Assembly: GCF_003044275.1 (NCBI RefSeq)
Contig: NZ_PZPL01000001.1
Span: forward strand, 558,001-622,000
Reading direction: 5' to 3'
Length of the DNA stretch: 64,000 nucleotides
DNA from: Rathayibacter caricis DSM 15933
GTDB taxonomy: Bacteria; Actinomycetota; Actinomycetes; Actinomycetales; Microbacteriaceae
Positions 8,201 through 15,365 of this stretch are shown piece by piece. The notes below the pieces were generated by a model. The model had not been told where the DNA came from and searched no databases. It worked only from the letters and a program-made list of their open reading frames with translations. The first letter of the stretch is position 1, and every line of letters starts with the position of its first letter. The translations under genes and the position numbers were made by a program.

Positions 8201-10171
8201 GTCCTCGGGCTGGACGGCCGGCGTGCCCGCGGGCTTCGTCTTCGCGCCGCGGCTGCCGAGGAAGCTCTCGTCGGACGGCGACAGCGCACCGGTGGCGGGG
8301 TCGTAGTCCTGGATCGCGGGCGCTCCGGAGTAGTCGAAGTCGTCGGCGTAGAGGGTCGCGTCGGTGCTGACGCCGTTCACGGCTCCGGTCGCGTCGGTGT
8401 CGAGGACGTCGCGGCCGCCGCCGGGAGCGGTGTACTCCGGCGCGGTCGGGAGCTGCGATCCGTAGCCGTCCCGCGCGGTCAGCGATCCGTCGGCCGACGC
8501 CGAGGCGTGGTCGAGCGTCGTCGCGGTCGCGGTCGACCACGGCTTCACGGTCACCGTGTAGGTGCCGCCCGCGTCGGCCGCGAGCTCCTGCACGGGGACG
8601 ACGTAGTTGGCGTCGTAGGCCTCGCCGGCGTCCGCCGCACGGGTCTCCCAGACCTCCATCGTCGCGTCGGTCCCGAGCTGAAGACCGCTCGCGGTGATCG
8701 AGTAGGTCTTCGGGAACGGGCTGTCGTTGACCATCACGGTCGAGAAGTCCGACGCGTCGGGAGCGGCGAGCGTCGTGTACGAGGATGCTCCGGTCGAGGC
8801 GCCGCTGGGCGGGTTGCCACCGCCGAGGGCGCTGCCGGAGGCCTGCGGGATCCCGCGCCAGATGCCGGCGGTGTTGTCCTCGTTCTCCCAGCCGAGCTCG
8901 GCGAACTGCGTGTACTGCTCGACGGCGGCGAGTCCGCCGTCGTAGTAGAGCCAGCCCGACCACGGGTCGCGGGCGCTGACGAGCTCCTTCGAGGAGTACT
9001 GGAAGCCGTCGTAGAACGAGCCGATGGCGGGCTGGAAGATGTTGAGCGTCCGCAGCGACTTGGCGAAGCCCGAGGTGACCCAGTTGCTCATCTCGAGCGG
9101 GCCGTTCCCCCCGCCCATGCCGGTGCCGGTGCCGCCCTGGCCGTCCGCGTTGGTGTTGTTGGGGCGGTCGGCCGAGTTCGAGAACGTGGCCTGGCCCTCC
9201 GAGTTCCAGATCTCCTTGTCGTACGTCTGCGCGAACTTCTTCAGGTTCCCGTTGGCGTCGTCGGCGGTGGAGTAGTGGAACCCGACGACGTCGACCGCGT
9301 CGCGGAGGGAGGAGTCGGTCGTGGAGTTGAGCGCGTCGCCGAACGAGGTCGGCGGGGTGCCGACGGTGTCGGCCGCGACGGTCCTGATCGCGCGGTAGAG
9401 GTCCTTCTCGGTCTCGGAGGCGAATCCGCTGTTCGGGTCGCCGGCGCTGGCGCTCACGTAGCCCGTGGTGTCGCCGCGCAGCCAGCCCGAGAACGTCTTG
9501 TAGAGGTTCAGGTTGGGGTTCGTGGTCTCGTTCGTGTCCGGGTTGATCGAATCGACCATGACCCCGTACTCGCGGTACGCGGCGAGGACCGAGTTCTTGA
9601 ACCAGACGTACTGGTCCGCGTCGCTCGTCACCCACGTGGGGCGGCTCCAGCGGAGCAGGCTGACGTGAACGTCGCCCTCCGCGATCTTCTGCGCGTCGGC
9701 GGCGAGCTGGAAGCCGGGCTCGCGGAGCACGTTCGGGTACTCGTCGCGCGAGCGCATCGTGGAGGGGTTGGGCCCGGTCGAGGTGTTGCGGTCGTTGCCC
9801 ATCTCGATCTTGACCGTGGTCATGATCGGATGCGCTCCACCGAAGAGCGTCTCGAGCAGCTCCCAGTACTTCTCGGGCTGCTGCGACTTGTAGTCCAGCA
9901 GCAGCGCGCTGGTCGAGTTCGCCGAGAGGATCCCGAAGCCCTTGAAGGTCAGGGCGTTGCGGCTCTGAGCGGCGGCCGCGACATCGGCGCCGGTGACCGA
10001 GACGGCCTGGACGGTGGGAGCCGCCTCGGCCGACGGAGCGGGGACGACGGCGGTGCCGAGGAGCGCGCCGAGCGCTCCGAGCGCGAGCAGTCGACGTCCA
10101 CCCCCTCGGTGTCGGCGCGACGCGCGGGCGTCGCGGCCGGGTGAACGGTCCGGGCGGGGGAGGATCGACAT
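5282..10171 (-). CDS. Giant secreted GH59-like glycosidase with multiple accessory domains
   Basis: A 1629-residue exported protein. Residues ~1-51 form a long Arg-rich signal sequence ending PSAEAA. The catalytic region (~70-500) matches the galactocerebrosidase (GH59) pattern: FKGFG at 77, VKIEMGND, SRPTW, the acid/base candidate Glu215 in DTNETTNP, FSGWLR, and the nucleophile candidate Glu325 in IWNSEG. GH59 enzymes are retaining beta-galactosidases. About 1100 further residues follow: a concanavalin/LamG-like segment (~600-830, ending TQFDDLRIERVPG), a galactose-binding-like segment with LTYTFTGTGIDVLGSNDGSA, and two copies of a unit combining an Ig-like domain (VVDGAERAITWDAS and VVLDGAATPVTWSAD) with a YFIDSG/YWIDSG carbohydrate-binding-like domain. 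It is divergent from the rhamnose genes. The substrate is probably a galactose-bearing plant polysaccharide (inference). Confidence 0.78.
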   Translation of the reverse strand: MSILPRPDRSPGRDARASRRHRGGGRRLLALGALGALLGTAVVPAPSAEAAPTVQAVSVTGADVAAAAQSRNALTFKGFGILSANSTSALLLDYKSQQPEKYWELLETLFGGAHPIMTTVKIEMGNDRNTSTGPNPSTMRSRDEYPNVLREPGFQLAADAQKIAEGDVHVSLLRWSRPTWVTSDADQYVWFKNSVLAAYREYGVMVDSINPDTNETTNPNLNLYKTFSGWLRGDTTGYVSASAGDPNSGFASETEKDLYRAIRTVAADTVGTPPTSFGDALNSTTDSSLRDAVDVVGFHYSTADDANGNLKKFAQTYDKEIWNSEGQATFSNSADRPNNTNADGQGGTGTGMGGGNGPLEMSNWVTSGFAKSLRTLNIFQPAIGSFYDGFQYSSKELVSARDPWSGWLYYDGGLAAVEQYTQFAELGWENEDNTAGIWRGIPQASGSALGGGNPPSGASTGASSYTTLAAPDASDFSTVMVNDSPFPKTYSITASGLQLGTDATMEVWETRAADAGEAYDANYVVPVQELAADAGGTYTVTVKPWSTATATTLDHASASADGSLTARDGYGSQLPTAPEYTAPGGGRDVLDTDATGAVNGVSTDATLYADDFDYSGAPAIQDYDPATGALSPSDESFLGSRGAKTKPAGTPAVQPEDDGAIPRYTNDTNGAFESVATGDPARDRVLRQQIGTGMNGSAWNQGDPKTTIGDYRWANYRASVDVLFEAGGTPYATLGAREQGGTANGSNVSAAELKVDATGAWSLLRYGTAVASGRASDTPATAFRTGTGVWNTLAVQVAGSVYTAYLNGVQIASYTDAAPQAAGRVQLGSAFTFTQFDDLRIERVPGFTPYYTSVIDGMHQTSWADVSTPVLRFDSKWTHVNGQGMFEWQRTASKSTGRGASLTYTFTGTGIDVLGSNDGSARLDAIVDGVQVVANAPTWAAGSERTTFTLRGLPAGEHTVTLRTANDAVLNVDAVGIVPAGTDSGAVDTAALRAALATADGFVQSEWTPQTWAPFASIRETARAAVSGPAAVGLDAEGAAAQVARLADSAARLVPEGVSSDVRDLGLASRTKAEGLPATLVVDGAERAITWDASTAQALATAAELGTAIVTGRTTEKIASTGVYQRVTLALLVTPADLRYFIDSGATGTGTPSAYSAVKAAQPGVLNGAADQKWDGTTAGSTWGYSTTSTGVVVGGTAADWGSSYVPADFNRPVVYHLTLPAGTYEVTTVQAPRPGLTTNLASTVTVGGTAKRVTAVSTGAATPISQQVTLTAPGVVDVALGTDGTSGYNARLALVTVRSVPRDVGFQGALSTTAALPATVVLDGAATPVTWSADSVAATRTPYEALTARGTTAGGGIVVAKFEIVPDSLVYWIDSGTAATSSPQYAAVSGSVPGLRNAVSDRASTAADQWGYVADGTRVKAGTDVNDKYSTGLYQDTTLQVYRLPLEAGTYTLTGGFTEWWGLNRTLNHTVVVGGQELAKGNVPLSATTPRLSGDLTFTLAQAGTVEYRITNEGAGSEKPVVSWVAVAAVPSPLPDLGLKVQNRCVAGKVVLTVTATNTADVPVDVAMTTAFGTKSFTAVAPGKSAVAALTTRSASTAAGTVGVAVSATVDGKPVTKQQSIDYPAFRC

Positions 10172-10206
10172 CTCTAGGCCTCGTCTTTGAGTAGGAGAAT
10201 GGTTCT

Positions 10207-10260
10207 GATCACTTCTGGCGTGTAGTGCGCACGTAGCGACAGCGATGTCGCGAAGTGATC
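10207..10260. promoter_or_regulatory. Spaced inverted repeat upstream of the GH59 gene
   Basis: GATCACTTC at 10207-10215 and its exact complement GAAGTGATC at 10252-10260 lie 36-90 bases upstream of the GH59 start, with a shorter GCGACA/TGTCGC pair between them. It could be a paired operator or the 5' UTR structure of the GH59 transcript. No regulator is known for it. Confidence 0.35.
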
Positions 10261-10357
10261 CACAGCGAACCTACCGAGGGGGCGGCGCGGAGGCAATGGA
10301 TCCGCGGAACCTGAGGGGCGATCGGGCGGAAGTGCCCCGCGCGTCACTCCTCTTTTC

Positions 10358-10373
10358 GATCACAAACGATCAT
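10358..10373. promoter_or_regulatory. Direct repeat CGATCA-N4-CGATCA, candidate operator
   Basis: Two CGATCA hexamers with ten-base periodicity sit in a locally AT-richer stretch of the divergent GH59/rhaD spacer. Same-face direct repeats are a usual architecture for AraC- or DeoR-type regulators of sugar genes. No adjacent regulator gene is present, so the assignment is tentative. Confidence 0.3.
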
Positions 10374-10431
10374 CAGGCGGAGGAACGGACCTCGCATCCG
10401 GAACGGTCGACCGCTGTGCGCGACGGCGTCA

Positions 10432-10475
10432 TTGACCACACCCTCGCACCCTGTTAGCTTCTGTAACACTTAACA
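10432..10475 (+). promoter_or_regulatory. Promoter and overlapping TAACA direct repeat of the rhamnose operon
   Basis: TTGACC (10432-10437) and TAGCTT (10455-10460) are separated by 17 bases, a good housekeeping promoter. Two TAACA motifs (10464-10468 and 10471-10475) lie where the transcript should start, a position suited to repression. The rhaD ATG follows at 10502 after an AGACGGAGAAG ribosome site. Confidence 0.5.
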
Positions 10476-10501
10476 AGTTCGTTCAGACAGACGGAGAAGT
10501 C

Positions 10502-12541
10502 ATGGCCTCGTCCTCGACCGCCGCGGAGCTCATCGCCCGCTCCAACCGCCTCGGCGCCGATCCGAAGAACACGAACTACGCGGGAGGCAACACCTCCGCG
10601 AAGGGTGTCGAGACCGATCCCGTCACCGGAGAGCCCGTCGAGCTGCTCTGGGTCAAGGGCTCCGGAGGAGACCTCGGCACCTTGACCGAGTCCGGCCTCG
10701 CCGTCCTCCGCCTCGACCGCCTCCGTGCGCTCGTGAACGTCTACCCCGGCCTCGACCGCGAGGACGAGATGGTCGCCGCCTTCGACTACACACTCCACGG
10801 CAAGGGCGGCGCCGCCCCCTCGATCGACACCGCGATGCACGGCCTCGTCGACGCCGCGCACGTCGACCACCTGCACCCCGACTCCGGCATCGCCTTCGCG
10901 ACCGCCGCCGACGGCGAGCAGCTCACCGCCGAGGCCTTCGGCGGCACCGTCGCCTGGGTCCCGTGGCGCCGCCCCGGCTTCCAGCTCGGCCTCGACATCG
11001 CCGCCATCAAGGACGCGAACCCCGGAGTGATCGGCGCGATCCTCGGCGGCCACGGCATCACCGCCTGGGGTGACACGAGCGAGGAGGCGGAGGCGAACTC
11101 GCTCCGTATCATCGAGACCGCGGCCGCCTACATCGCCGAGCACGGCGCTCCGGAGCCGTTCGGCCCCGCCCTCGACGGCTTCGCCGCGCTGCCCGAGGAG
11201 GAGCGCCGCGCGAAGGCCGCCGCCCTCGCCCCGCACCTGCGCGCGATCGCCTCGCACGACAGCCCCCGGGTCGGCCACTTCACCAACTCCCCCGAGGTGC
11301 TCGACTTCCTCGCGAGCACCGAGCACCCGCGCCTGGCCGCGCTCGGCACCTCCTGCCCCGACCACTTCCTCCGCACGAAGGTGAAGCCGCTGCTCGTCGA
11401 CCTGCCGTCGACCGCCTCCGTCGAGGAGATCCTCGAGCGCCTCCCCGCGCTGCACGAGGCGTACCGCGCCGACTACCAGGCGTACTACGACGCGCACGCG
11501 ACGCCCGAGAGCCCCGCGATCCGCGGCGCCGACCCGCTGATCGTCCTCGTGCCGGGCGTGGGCATGTTCTCGTACGGAGCGAACAAGCAGACCGCCCGCG
11601 TGGCCGGCGAGTTCTACGTCAACGCCATCAACGTGATGCGCGGCGCCGAGGCCATCTCGACCTACGCGCCCATCGACGAGGCCGAGAAGTTCCGCATCGA
11701 GTACTGGGCGCTCGAGGAGGCGAAGCTGCAGCGGATGCCGAAGCCCAAGCCGCTCGCCTCCCGCATCGCGCTCGTGACCGGCGCCGCCTCCGGCATCGGC
11801 AAGGCCATCGCCACGCGCCTGGCCGCCGAGGGTGCCTGCGTCGTCATCGCCGACCTCGACCTCGCCAAGGCGCAGGCCGCCGCGGCCGAGCTCGGATCGA
11901 CGGACGTCGCGATCGGACTCGCCGCGAACGTCTCGGACGAGGCCGCCGTGCAGGCCGCGATCGACGCCACCGTCCTCGCCTTCGGCGGGCTCGACCTCGT
12001 CGTCAACAACGCCGGCCTCTCGCTCTCGAAGTCGCTCTTCGACACCACCGTCGCCGACTGGGACCTCCAGCACAACGTGATGGCGAAGGGCTCGTTCCTC
12101 GTCTCGAAGGCCGCGGCCCGCGTGCTCGTCGACCAGAAGCTCGGCGGCGACATCATCTACATCTCGTCGAAGAACTCGGTCTTCGCCGGACCGAACAACA
12201 TCGCGTACTCGGCCACCAAGGCCGACCAGGCCCACCAGGTGCGCCTGCTGGCCGCCGAGCTCGGCGAGCACGGCATCAAGGTGAACGGCATCAACCCCGA
12301 CGGCGTCGTGCGCGGCTCCGGCATCTTCGCCTCGGGCTGGGGCGCGAACCGCGCCAAGACCTACGGCATCGAGGAGGAGGACCTGGGCGCGTTCTACGCC
12401 CAGCGCACGATCCTCAAGCGCGAGGTCGTCCCCGAGAACGTGGCCAACGCCGTGTTCGCGCTCTGCACGTCCGACTTCTCGCACACGACGGGGCTGCACG
12501 TTCCTGTTGATGCGGGCGTCGCGGCGGCGTTCCTGCGATGA
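10502..12541 (+). CDS. rhaD: Bifunctional rhamnulose-1-phosphate aldolase / short-chain dehydrogenase
   Basis: A 679-residue fusion. Residues 1 to ~415 are a class II aldolase/adducin-type domain: NYAGGNTSAK near the N-terminus, the HVDHLHPDS metal-binding histidines at ~120, and GGHGITAW at ~181. Residues ~418-679 are an SDR domain with LVTGAASGIGKAIA, NNAG, ISSKNS and a YSATKAD active site. This is the known RhaD-ADH architecture that cleaves L-rhamnulose-1-phosphate to dihydroxyacetone phosphate and L-lactaldehyde and oxidises the aldehyde. Length and domain order fit the family. Rhamnulokinase follows. L-rhamnose isomerase and mutarotase genes are not in the window. The C-terminal coding sequence is partly repeated 129 bp downstream. 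Confidence 0.93.
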   Translation: MASSSTAAELIARSNRLGADPKNTNYAGGNTSAKGVETDPVTGEPVELLWVKGSGGDLGTLTESGLAVLRLDRLRALVNVYPGLDREDEMVAAFDYTLHGKGGAAPSIDTAMHGLVDAAHVDHLHPDSGIAFATAADGEQLTAEAFGGTVAWVPWRRPGFQLGLDIAAIKDANPGVIGAILGGHGITAWGDTSEEAEANSLRIIETAAAYIAEHGAPEPFGPALDGFAALPEEERRAKAAALAPHLRAIASHDSPRVGHFTNSPEVLDFLASTEHPRLAALGTSCPDHFLRTKVKPLLVDLPSTASVEEILERLPALHEAYRADYQAYYDAHATPESPAIRGADPLIVLVPGVGMFSYGANKQTARVAGEFYVNAINVMRGAEAISTYAPIDEAEKFRIEYWALEEAKLQRMPKPKPLASRIALVTGAASGIGKAIATRLAAEGACVVIADLDLAKAQAAAAELGSTDVAIGLAANVSDEAAVQAAIDATVLAFGGLDLVVNNAGLSLSKSLFDTTVADWDLQHNVMAKGSFLVSKAAARVLVDQKLGGDIIYISSKNSVFAGPNNIAYSATKADQAHQVRLLAAELGEHGIKVNGINPDGVVRGSGIFASGWGANRAKTYGIEEEDLGAFYAQRTILKREVVPENVANAVFALCTSDFSHTTGLHVPVDAGVAAAFLR

Positions 12542-12671
12542 CATCGTCATCGCGGGAATGCTGCCGCCACGCCCGAAAGGCGGCAGCCCCCACTCCGGAA
12601 GACCGCGGGACGCGACGGCGACCCTCAATGGGTCGCATCTGCGCACCCGAGCGCGGCGTTCCTCCGATGAC
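12524..12671. repeat. 129-bp spacing direct repeat with internal hairpin between rhaD and rhaB
   Basis: The last codons of rhaD (GCGGCGTTCCTGCGATGAC, 12524-12542) recur with one mismatch at 12653-12671, exactly 129 bases later. Between them is a hairpin with nine-base perfect arms GCTGCCGCC (12560-12568) and GGCGGCAGC (12579-12587) and a ten-base loop. There is no U tract. The hairpin could tune rhaB expression or mark a past insertion or duplication. Confidence 0.6.
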
Positions 12672-12692
12672 CGCCACCGAGAGGCCCCTGCG

Positions 12693-14120
12693 ATGAAGGC
12701 CGTCGCCGCCGTCGACCTCGGGGCGACCAGCGGACGCGTGATCCTCGGCTACGTCGGTCACGACGAGCTGCGGATGCGCCACGTCGCGCGGTTCCCGAAC
12801 CAGCCGGTGCGCACATACGAAGGCGACTCCTCCGCGCTGCACTGGAACATCCTGGAGCTGTACCGCTCGCTCACCGCGGGGCTGACGAACGCCCTGCGCG
12901 AGGAGCCGGAGGTCGTCTCGATCGGCGTCGACTCGTGGGCCGTCGACTACGCGCTGCTGCGCCAGGGCCGGATGCTCGGCGCTCCCTACCACTACCGCGA
13001 CGAGCGGACGGCGCGCGGCGTGGCCGACGTGCACTCCCGCATCGGCGCGGAGGAGCTCTACCAGCGGAACGGCCTGCAGCACCTGCCGTTCAACACGCTG
13101 TTCCAGTTCGCGGCCGAGCGCGACGTGCTCGCGCTCGCCGGTCAGGCGCTGCTCGTGCCGGATCTCATCGGCTACTGGCTGACCGGAGTCGCGGCGACCG
13201 AGATCACGAACGCCTCGACCACGGGCCTGCTGAGCCCGCACACCCGCGCGTGGGACGACGACCTCCTCACGCGCCTCGACCTTCCGCGCGGGATCCTCGC
13301 GCCGCTGATCGAGCCGGGCTCCCGGCTCGGCTCGCTCCTGCCCTCCGTCGCCGCCGATCTCGGCGCCCCGGAGAGCCTGGGCGTCGTCGCCGTCGGCTCC
13401 CACGACACGGCCTCGGCCGTCGTCGCGGTGCCCTCGACCGACGATCACGTGGCGTACATCTCGAGCGGAACCTGGTCGCTCGTCGGCGTCGAACTCGAGA
13501 AGCCGGTGGTCTCGCTGGAGGGTCGGGCCGCCAACTTCACCAACGAGGGCGGCGTCGACGGGCGCATCCGCTACCTGAAGAACGTCTCGGGTCTGTGGCT
13601 GCTGTCCGAATCCATCCGCACCTGGGAGAAGCAGTCGGGCGAGAGCATCGAGCTGCCGCTCCTGCTCGCCGAGGCCGCCGCGATCCGCGGGCGCATCACC
13701 ACGTTCGACGCGGCCGACGAGCGCTTCGTCGCGCCGGGCAACATCCCCGGCCGCATCGTGGAGTGGTGCGTCGAGAACGGCCTGGAGCAGCCGCGCACCC
13801 GCGCGGAGTTCGTGCGCTCGATCCTCGAGTCGCTCGCCGAGGCCTACGCCGTGACGCTCGAGCAGGCCTCGGCCCTCTCGGGCGTGCGGATCGACGCGGT
13901 GCACGTGGTCGGCGGAGGCTCGCAGAACGAGCTGCTCTGCCAGCTGACCGCCGACCGCACGGGCCGCACCGTGCTCGCCGGCCCCGTCGAGGCCACGGCG
14001 ATCGGCAACATCCTGGTGCAGGCACGGGCGCAGGGTCTCGTCACCGGCTCGCTGGAGTCGCTCCGCGCGATCGTGCGGACGGCGTTCCCGCCGGTGCGGT
14101 ACACGCCCCGCGCGCGCTGA
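12693..14120 (+). CDS. rhaB: Rhamnulokinase
   Basis: A 475-residue FGGY-family kinase that phosphorylates L-rhamnulose. The N-terminal VAAVDLGATSGRVILGY is the ATP-phosphate motif characteristic of RhaB. VDSWAVDYALL and APYHYRDERT belong to the sugar site. VAVGSHDTASAV and ISSGTWSLVGVE mark the domain interface, and HVVGGGSQNELLCQ is the adenosine motif. The ATG at 12693 is preceded by GAGAGG about ten bases upstream. The open frame extends further 5' but lacks family sequence. It is probably cotranscribed with rhaD across a 151-base spacer containing a hairpin, so its level may be lower than that of the aldolase. A 14-bp stem follows the gene. Confidence 0.93.
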   Translation: MKAVAAVDLGATSGRVILGYVGHDELRMRHVARFPNQPVRTYEGDSSALHWNILELYRSLTAGLTNALREEPEVVSIGVDSWAVDYALLRQGRMLGAPYHYRDERTARGVADVHSRIGAEELYQRNGLQHLPFNTLFQFAAERDVLALAGQALLVPDLIGYWLTGVAATEITNASTTGLLSPHTRAWDDDLLTRLDLPRGILAPLIEPGSRLGSLLPSVAADLGAPESLGVVAVGSHDTASAVVAVPSTDDHVAYISSGTWSLVGVELEKPVVSLEGRAANFTNEGGVDGRIRYLKNVSGLWLLSESIRTWEKQSGESIELPLLLAEAAAIRGRITTFDAADERFVAPGNIPGRIVEWCVENGLEQPRTRAEFVRSILESLAEAYAVTLEQASALSGVRIDAVHVVGGGSQNELLCQLTADRTGRTVLAGPVEATAIGNILVQARAQGLVTGSLESLRAIVRTAFPPVRYTPRAR

Positions 14121-14159
14121 CGCGTCGGCGCACCCGGACACCGCACGTCCGGATCACCT

Positions 14160-14215
14160 TCGGCTCGCAGGAACCCGTTCGGCTCGTCGGAGTCGGGGGA
14201 TCCTGCGAGCCGAAC
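14160..14215 (+). terminator. Long hairpin behind rhaB
   Basis: Perfect 14-base arms TTCGGCTCGCAGGA (14160-14173) and TCCTGCGAGCCGAA (14202-14215) enclose a 28-base loop that carries another GTTCGGCTCG copy, 40 bases after the rhaB stop. No U tract follows. It is likely an intrinsic or processing structure ending the rhamnose transcript. Confidence 0.55.
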
Positions 14216-14286
14216 CCGTTCCCGCGAGCCGGACGTGACGCCCGAGCCGGGCTCGAGCGGATCTACGGCGCATCGCTCACAGGCTC

Positions 14287-14316
14287 TTGCCAGGTACGCA
14301 CTCGTCCCGCTACGGT
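14287..14316 (+). promoter_or_regulatory. Probable promoter of the leader ORF and small-protein gene
   Basis: TTGCCA (14287-14292) and TACGGT (14311-14316) are 18 bases apart. The predicted start is about 25 bases before the leader ORF ATG at 14349. Confidence 0.45.
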
Positions 14317-14348
14317 CGACGGAGCCGAATCAACGAAAGGAGCCGAGC

Positions 14349-14402
14349 ATGCCGCACTTCGCGCACGTCACCGCCGGCTTCTCCGGCGTCCACTCCGCCT
14401 GA
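14349..14402 (+). CDS. 17-residue leader-like peptide
   Basis: The sequence reads MPHFAHVTAGFSGVHSA and then stop. AAAGGAG lies eight bases before the ATG, a near-perfect ribosome site. After the start, every one of the 16 sense codons ends in C or G, with the preferred codons of this genome, which is unlike a chance ORF. It is followed by about 220 bases rich in stem-loops before the next gene at 14624, the usual layout of an attenuating leader peptide. No homologue is recognised and its function is unknown. It could also be an independent micro-protein. Confidence 0.5.
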   Translation: MPHFAHVTAGFSGVHSA

Positions 14403-14623
14403 CCGGTCGAGCCTCCCGCTCGTCATCGCTCAGACGGTGACGACGCTCGAGAAGCTCCCGGTCCCGCGGATCCCCCGCGCGGATCGTCGTCCCGTCCCGG
14501 ACCCTCGCGGGTCCTGCACCGCCTCCGCGGCGGTGCCTCCGCGCGCCCCTCGAGCGCGCTCCTCCTCGCGCCCTCGCGGCGCTCTTCGGCGCACCCACGC
14601 GCCTGCACGACAAGGACACCCTC
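14403..14623 (+). other. Structured, gene-less leader between the 17-codon ORF and the small-protein gene
   Basis: This GC-rich stretch contains several self-complementary segments. The clearest is GCACCGCC/GGCGGTGC at 14516-14523 and 14529-14536. CCCGCGGATC and CGCGCGGATCG copies nearby could form alternative pairings. No longer ORF with typical codon use is seen. It may be an attenuator read together with the upstream leader peptide. Confidence 0.35.
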
Positions 14624-14848
14624 ATGAACACCGCACTCGGGGCGACCCGGTACGCCTCTCCCCCTCGCCGCCGGTCCGCCGACCTGCTCGACCGCCTCGC
14701 CCTGCGGGTCGGAGTCGCGCTCGTCGCGTGGAGCCGACGCGAACGCCGCCTCCCCCTCGGCCACGCCGACGTCGTCGCCCTCCGCCGCGAGCGCGCCGAC
14801 CTCCTCGAGCGCGAGCGGAGGCACCAGCTCCTCCGCCTCCCCCGCTGA
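14624..14848 (+). CDS. Small Arg-rich hypothetical protein
   Basis: A 74-residue basic protein starting at an ATG with AAGGACACC upstream. The central segment LLDRLALRVGVALVAWSRRERR is an amphipathic to weakly hydrophobic helix followed by Arg pairs. The C-terminal half, VVALRRERADLLERERRHQLL, is a charged helix. Similar short 'RLALRxGxALVxWxRR' proteins occur in Microbacteriaceae as far as I recall, with no assigned function. Codon use is typical of the genome. It stands alone behind a structured leader and ahead of a repeat array. It could be a membrane-peripheral or nucleic-acid-binding protein, but nothing in it decides this. Confidence 0.6.
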   Translation: MNTALGATRYASPPRRRSADLLDRLALRVGVALVAWSRRERRLPLGHADVVALRRERADLLERERRHQLLRLPR

Positions 14849-14865
14849 CCCTCTCCGGACCACGT

Positions 14866-15222
14866 GGATCTCGATACGCCCGCTCCGCGGACTACTCGAT
14901 CAGCAAGGCGCTCCCCGACCGGAGGCGCTCGATCAGCAGGGAATGCTCGCTGGTCGAGTAGCCCCGCAGGGGCGTATCGAGACCCACCGACGCCAGCAGA
15001 CGCGGATCTCGATACGCCCGCTCCGCGGGCTACTCGATCAGCAAGACGCTCCCCGATCGGAGGCGCTCGATCAGCAAGGCGCTCCCCGACCGGAGGCGCT
15101 CCATCAGCAAGGCGCTCCCCGACCGGAGGCGCTCGATCAGCAAGACGCTCCCCGACCGGAGGCGCTCCATCAGCAGGGAATGCTTGCTGGTCGAGTAGCC
15201 CCGCAGGGGCGTATCGAGACCC
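14866..15222. repeat. Family A palindromic repeats with embedded tandem block
   Basis: Reverse units at 14866-14907 and 15004-15046 and forward units at 14949-14985 and 15185-15222 bracket a tandem block of 33-bp copies. One isolated copy of the 33-bp unit lies at 14898-14930. The tandem unit starts inside the 3' end of the reverse family A unit (GATCAGCAAG), so the tandem array probably arose by slippage from its edge. No gene is supported from 14849 to 15603. Confidence 0.85.
15036..15167. repeat. Four tandem 33-bp repeats
   Basis: Units at 15036-15068, 15069-15101, 15102-15134 and 15135-15167 read GATCAGCAAG, then CGCTCCCCGA, then CGGAGGCGCTC, with small changes (GATCAG or CATCAG; AGGC or AGAC). 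A partial fifth follows. The period is a multiple of three, so all frames stay open and give spurious ORFs on both strands. There are no spacers, so this is not a CRISPR array. Confidence 0.9.
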
Positions 15223-15325
15223 GCCGACGACCGGGACAGCCCCTCGCCGGCCGCCCTCCCCGCATCAGCGACCGGACAGCCGCGCCCGACGAGCACGAGC
15301 CCAGCCGTGACAGCCGCGGCGCCGG

Positions 15326-15365
15326 CTCTCTAGGACTTTCTCGTGCTCTCTAGCGAATTCTCTAG
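15326..15365. promoter_or_regulatory. Triple CTCTAG repeats in an AT-rich island
   Basis: CTCTCTAG occurs at 15326-15333 and 15346-15353, exactly 20 bases apart, and TTCTCTAG at 15358-15365. They lie in a conspicuously AT-richer stretch that continues with GCAGATTTCAGTAGAC. Two-helical-turn spacing suggests a cooperative activator or repressor site and promoter region for the phosphatase gene about 240 bases downstream. Confidence 0.35.

Noticed and set aside
5762..10144. 1460-codon open frame on the plus strand opposite the GH59 gene
   Set aside because: It is the antisense shadow of a GC-rich gene. It has no family motifs, and the minus-strand frame has a signal peptide and GH59 catalytic motifs.
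15036..15167. CRISPR-like array of 33-bp repeats
   Set aside because: The units are directly adjacent with no spacers and no cas genes are near; it is a simple tandem repeat.
14864..15310. Repeat-encoded proteins (RSARRSPTGGA-type and LIERLRSGS-type)
   Set aside because: All six frames stay open because the tandem unit is a multiple of three. There are no ribosome sites, and the sequence is wholly made of intergenic repeats.
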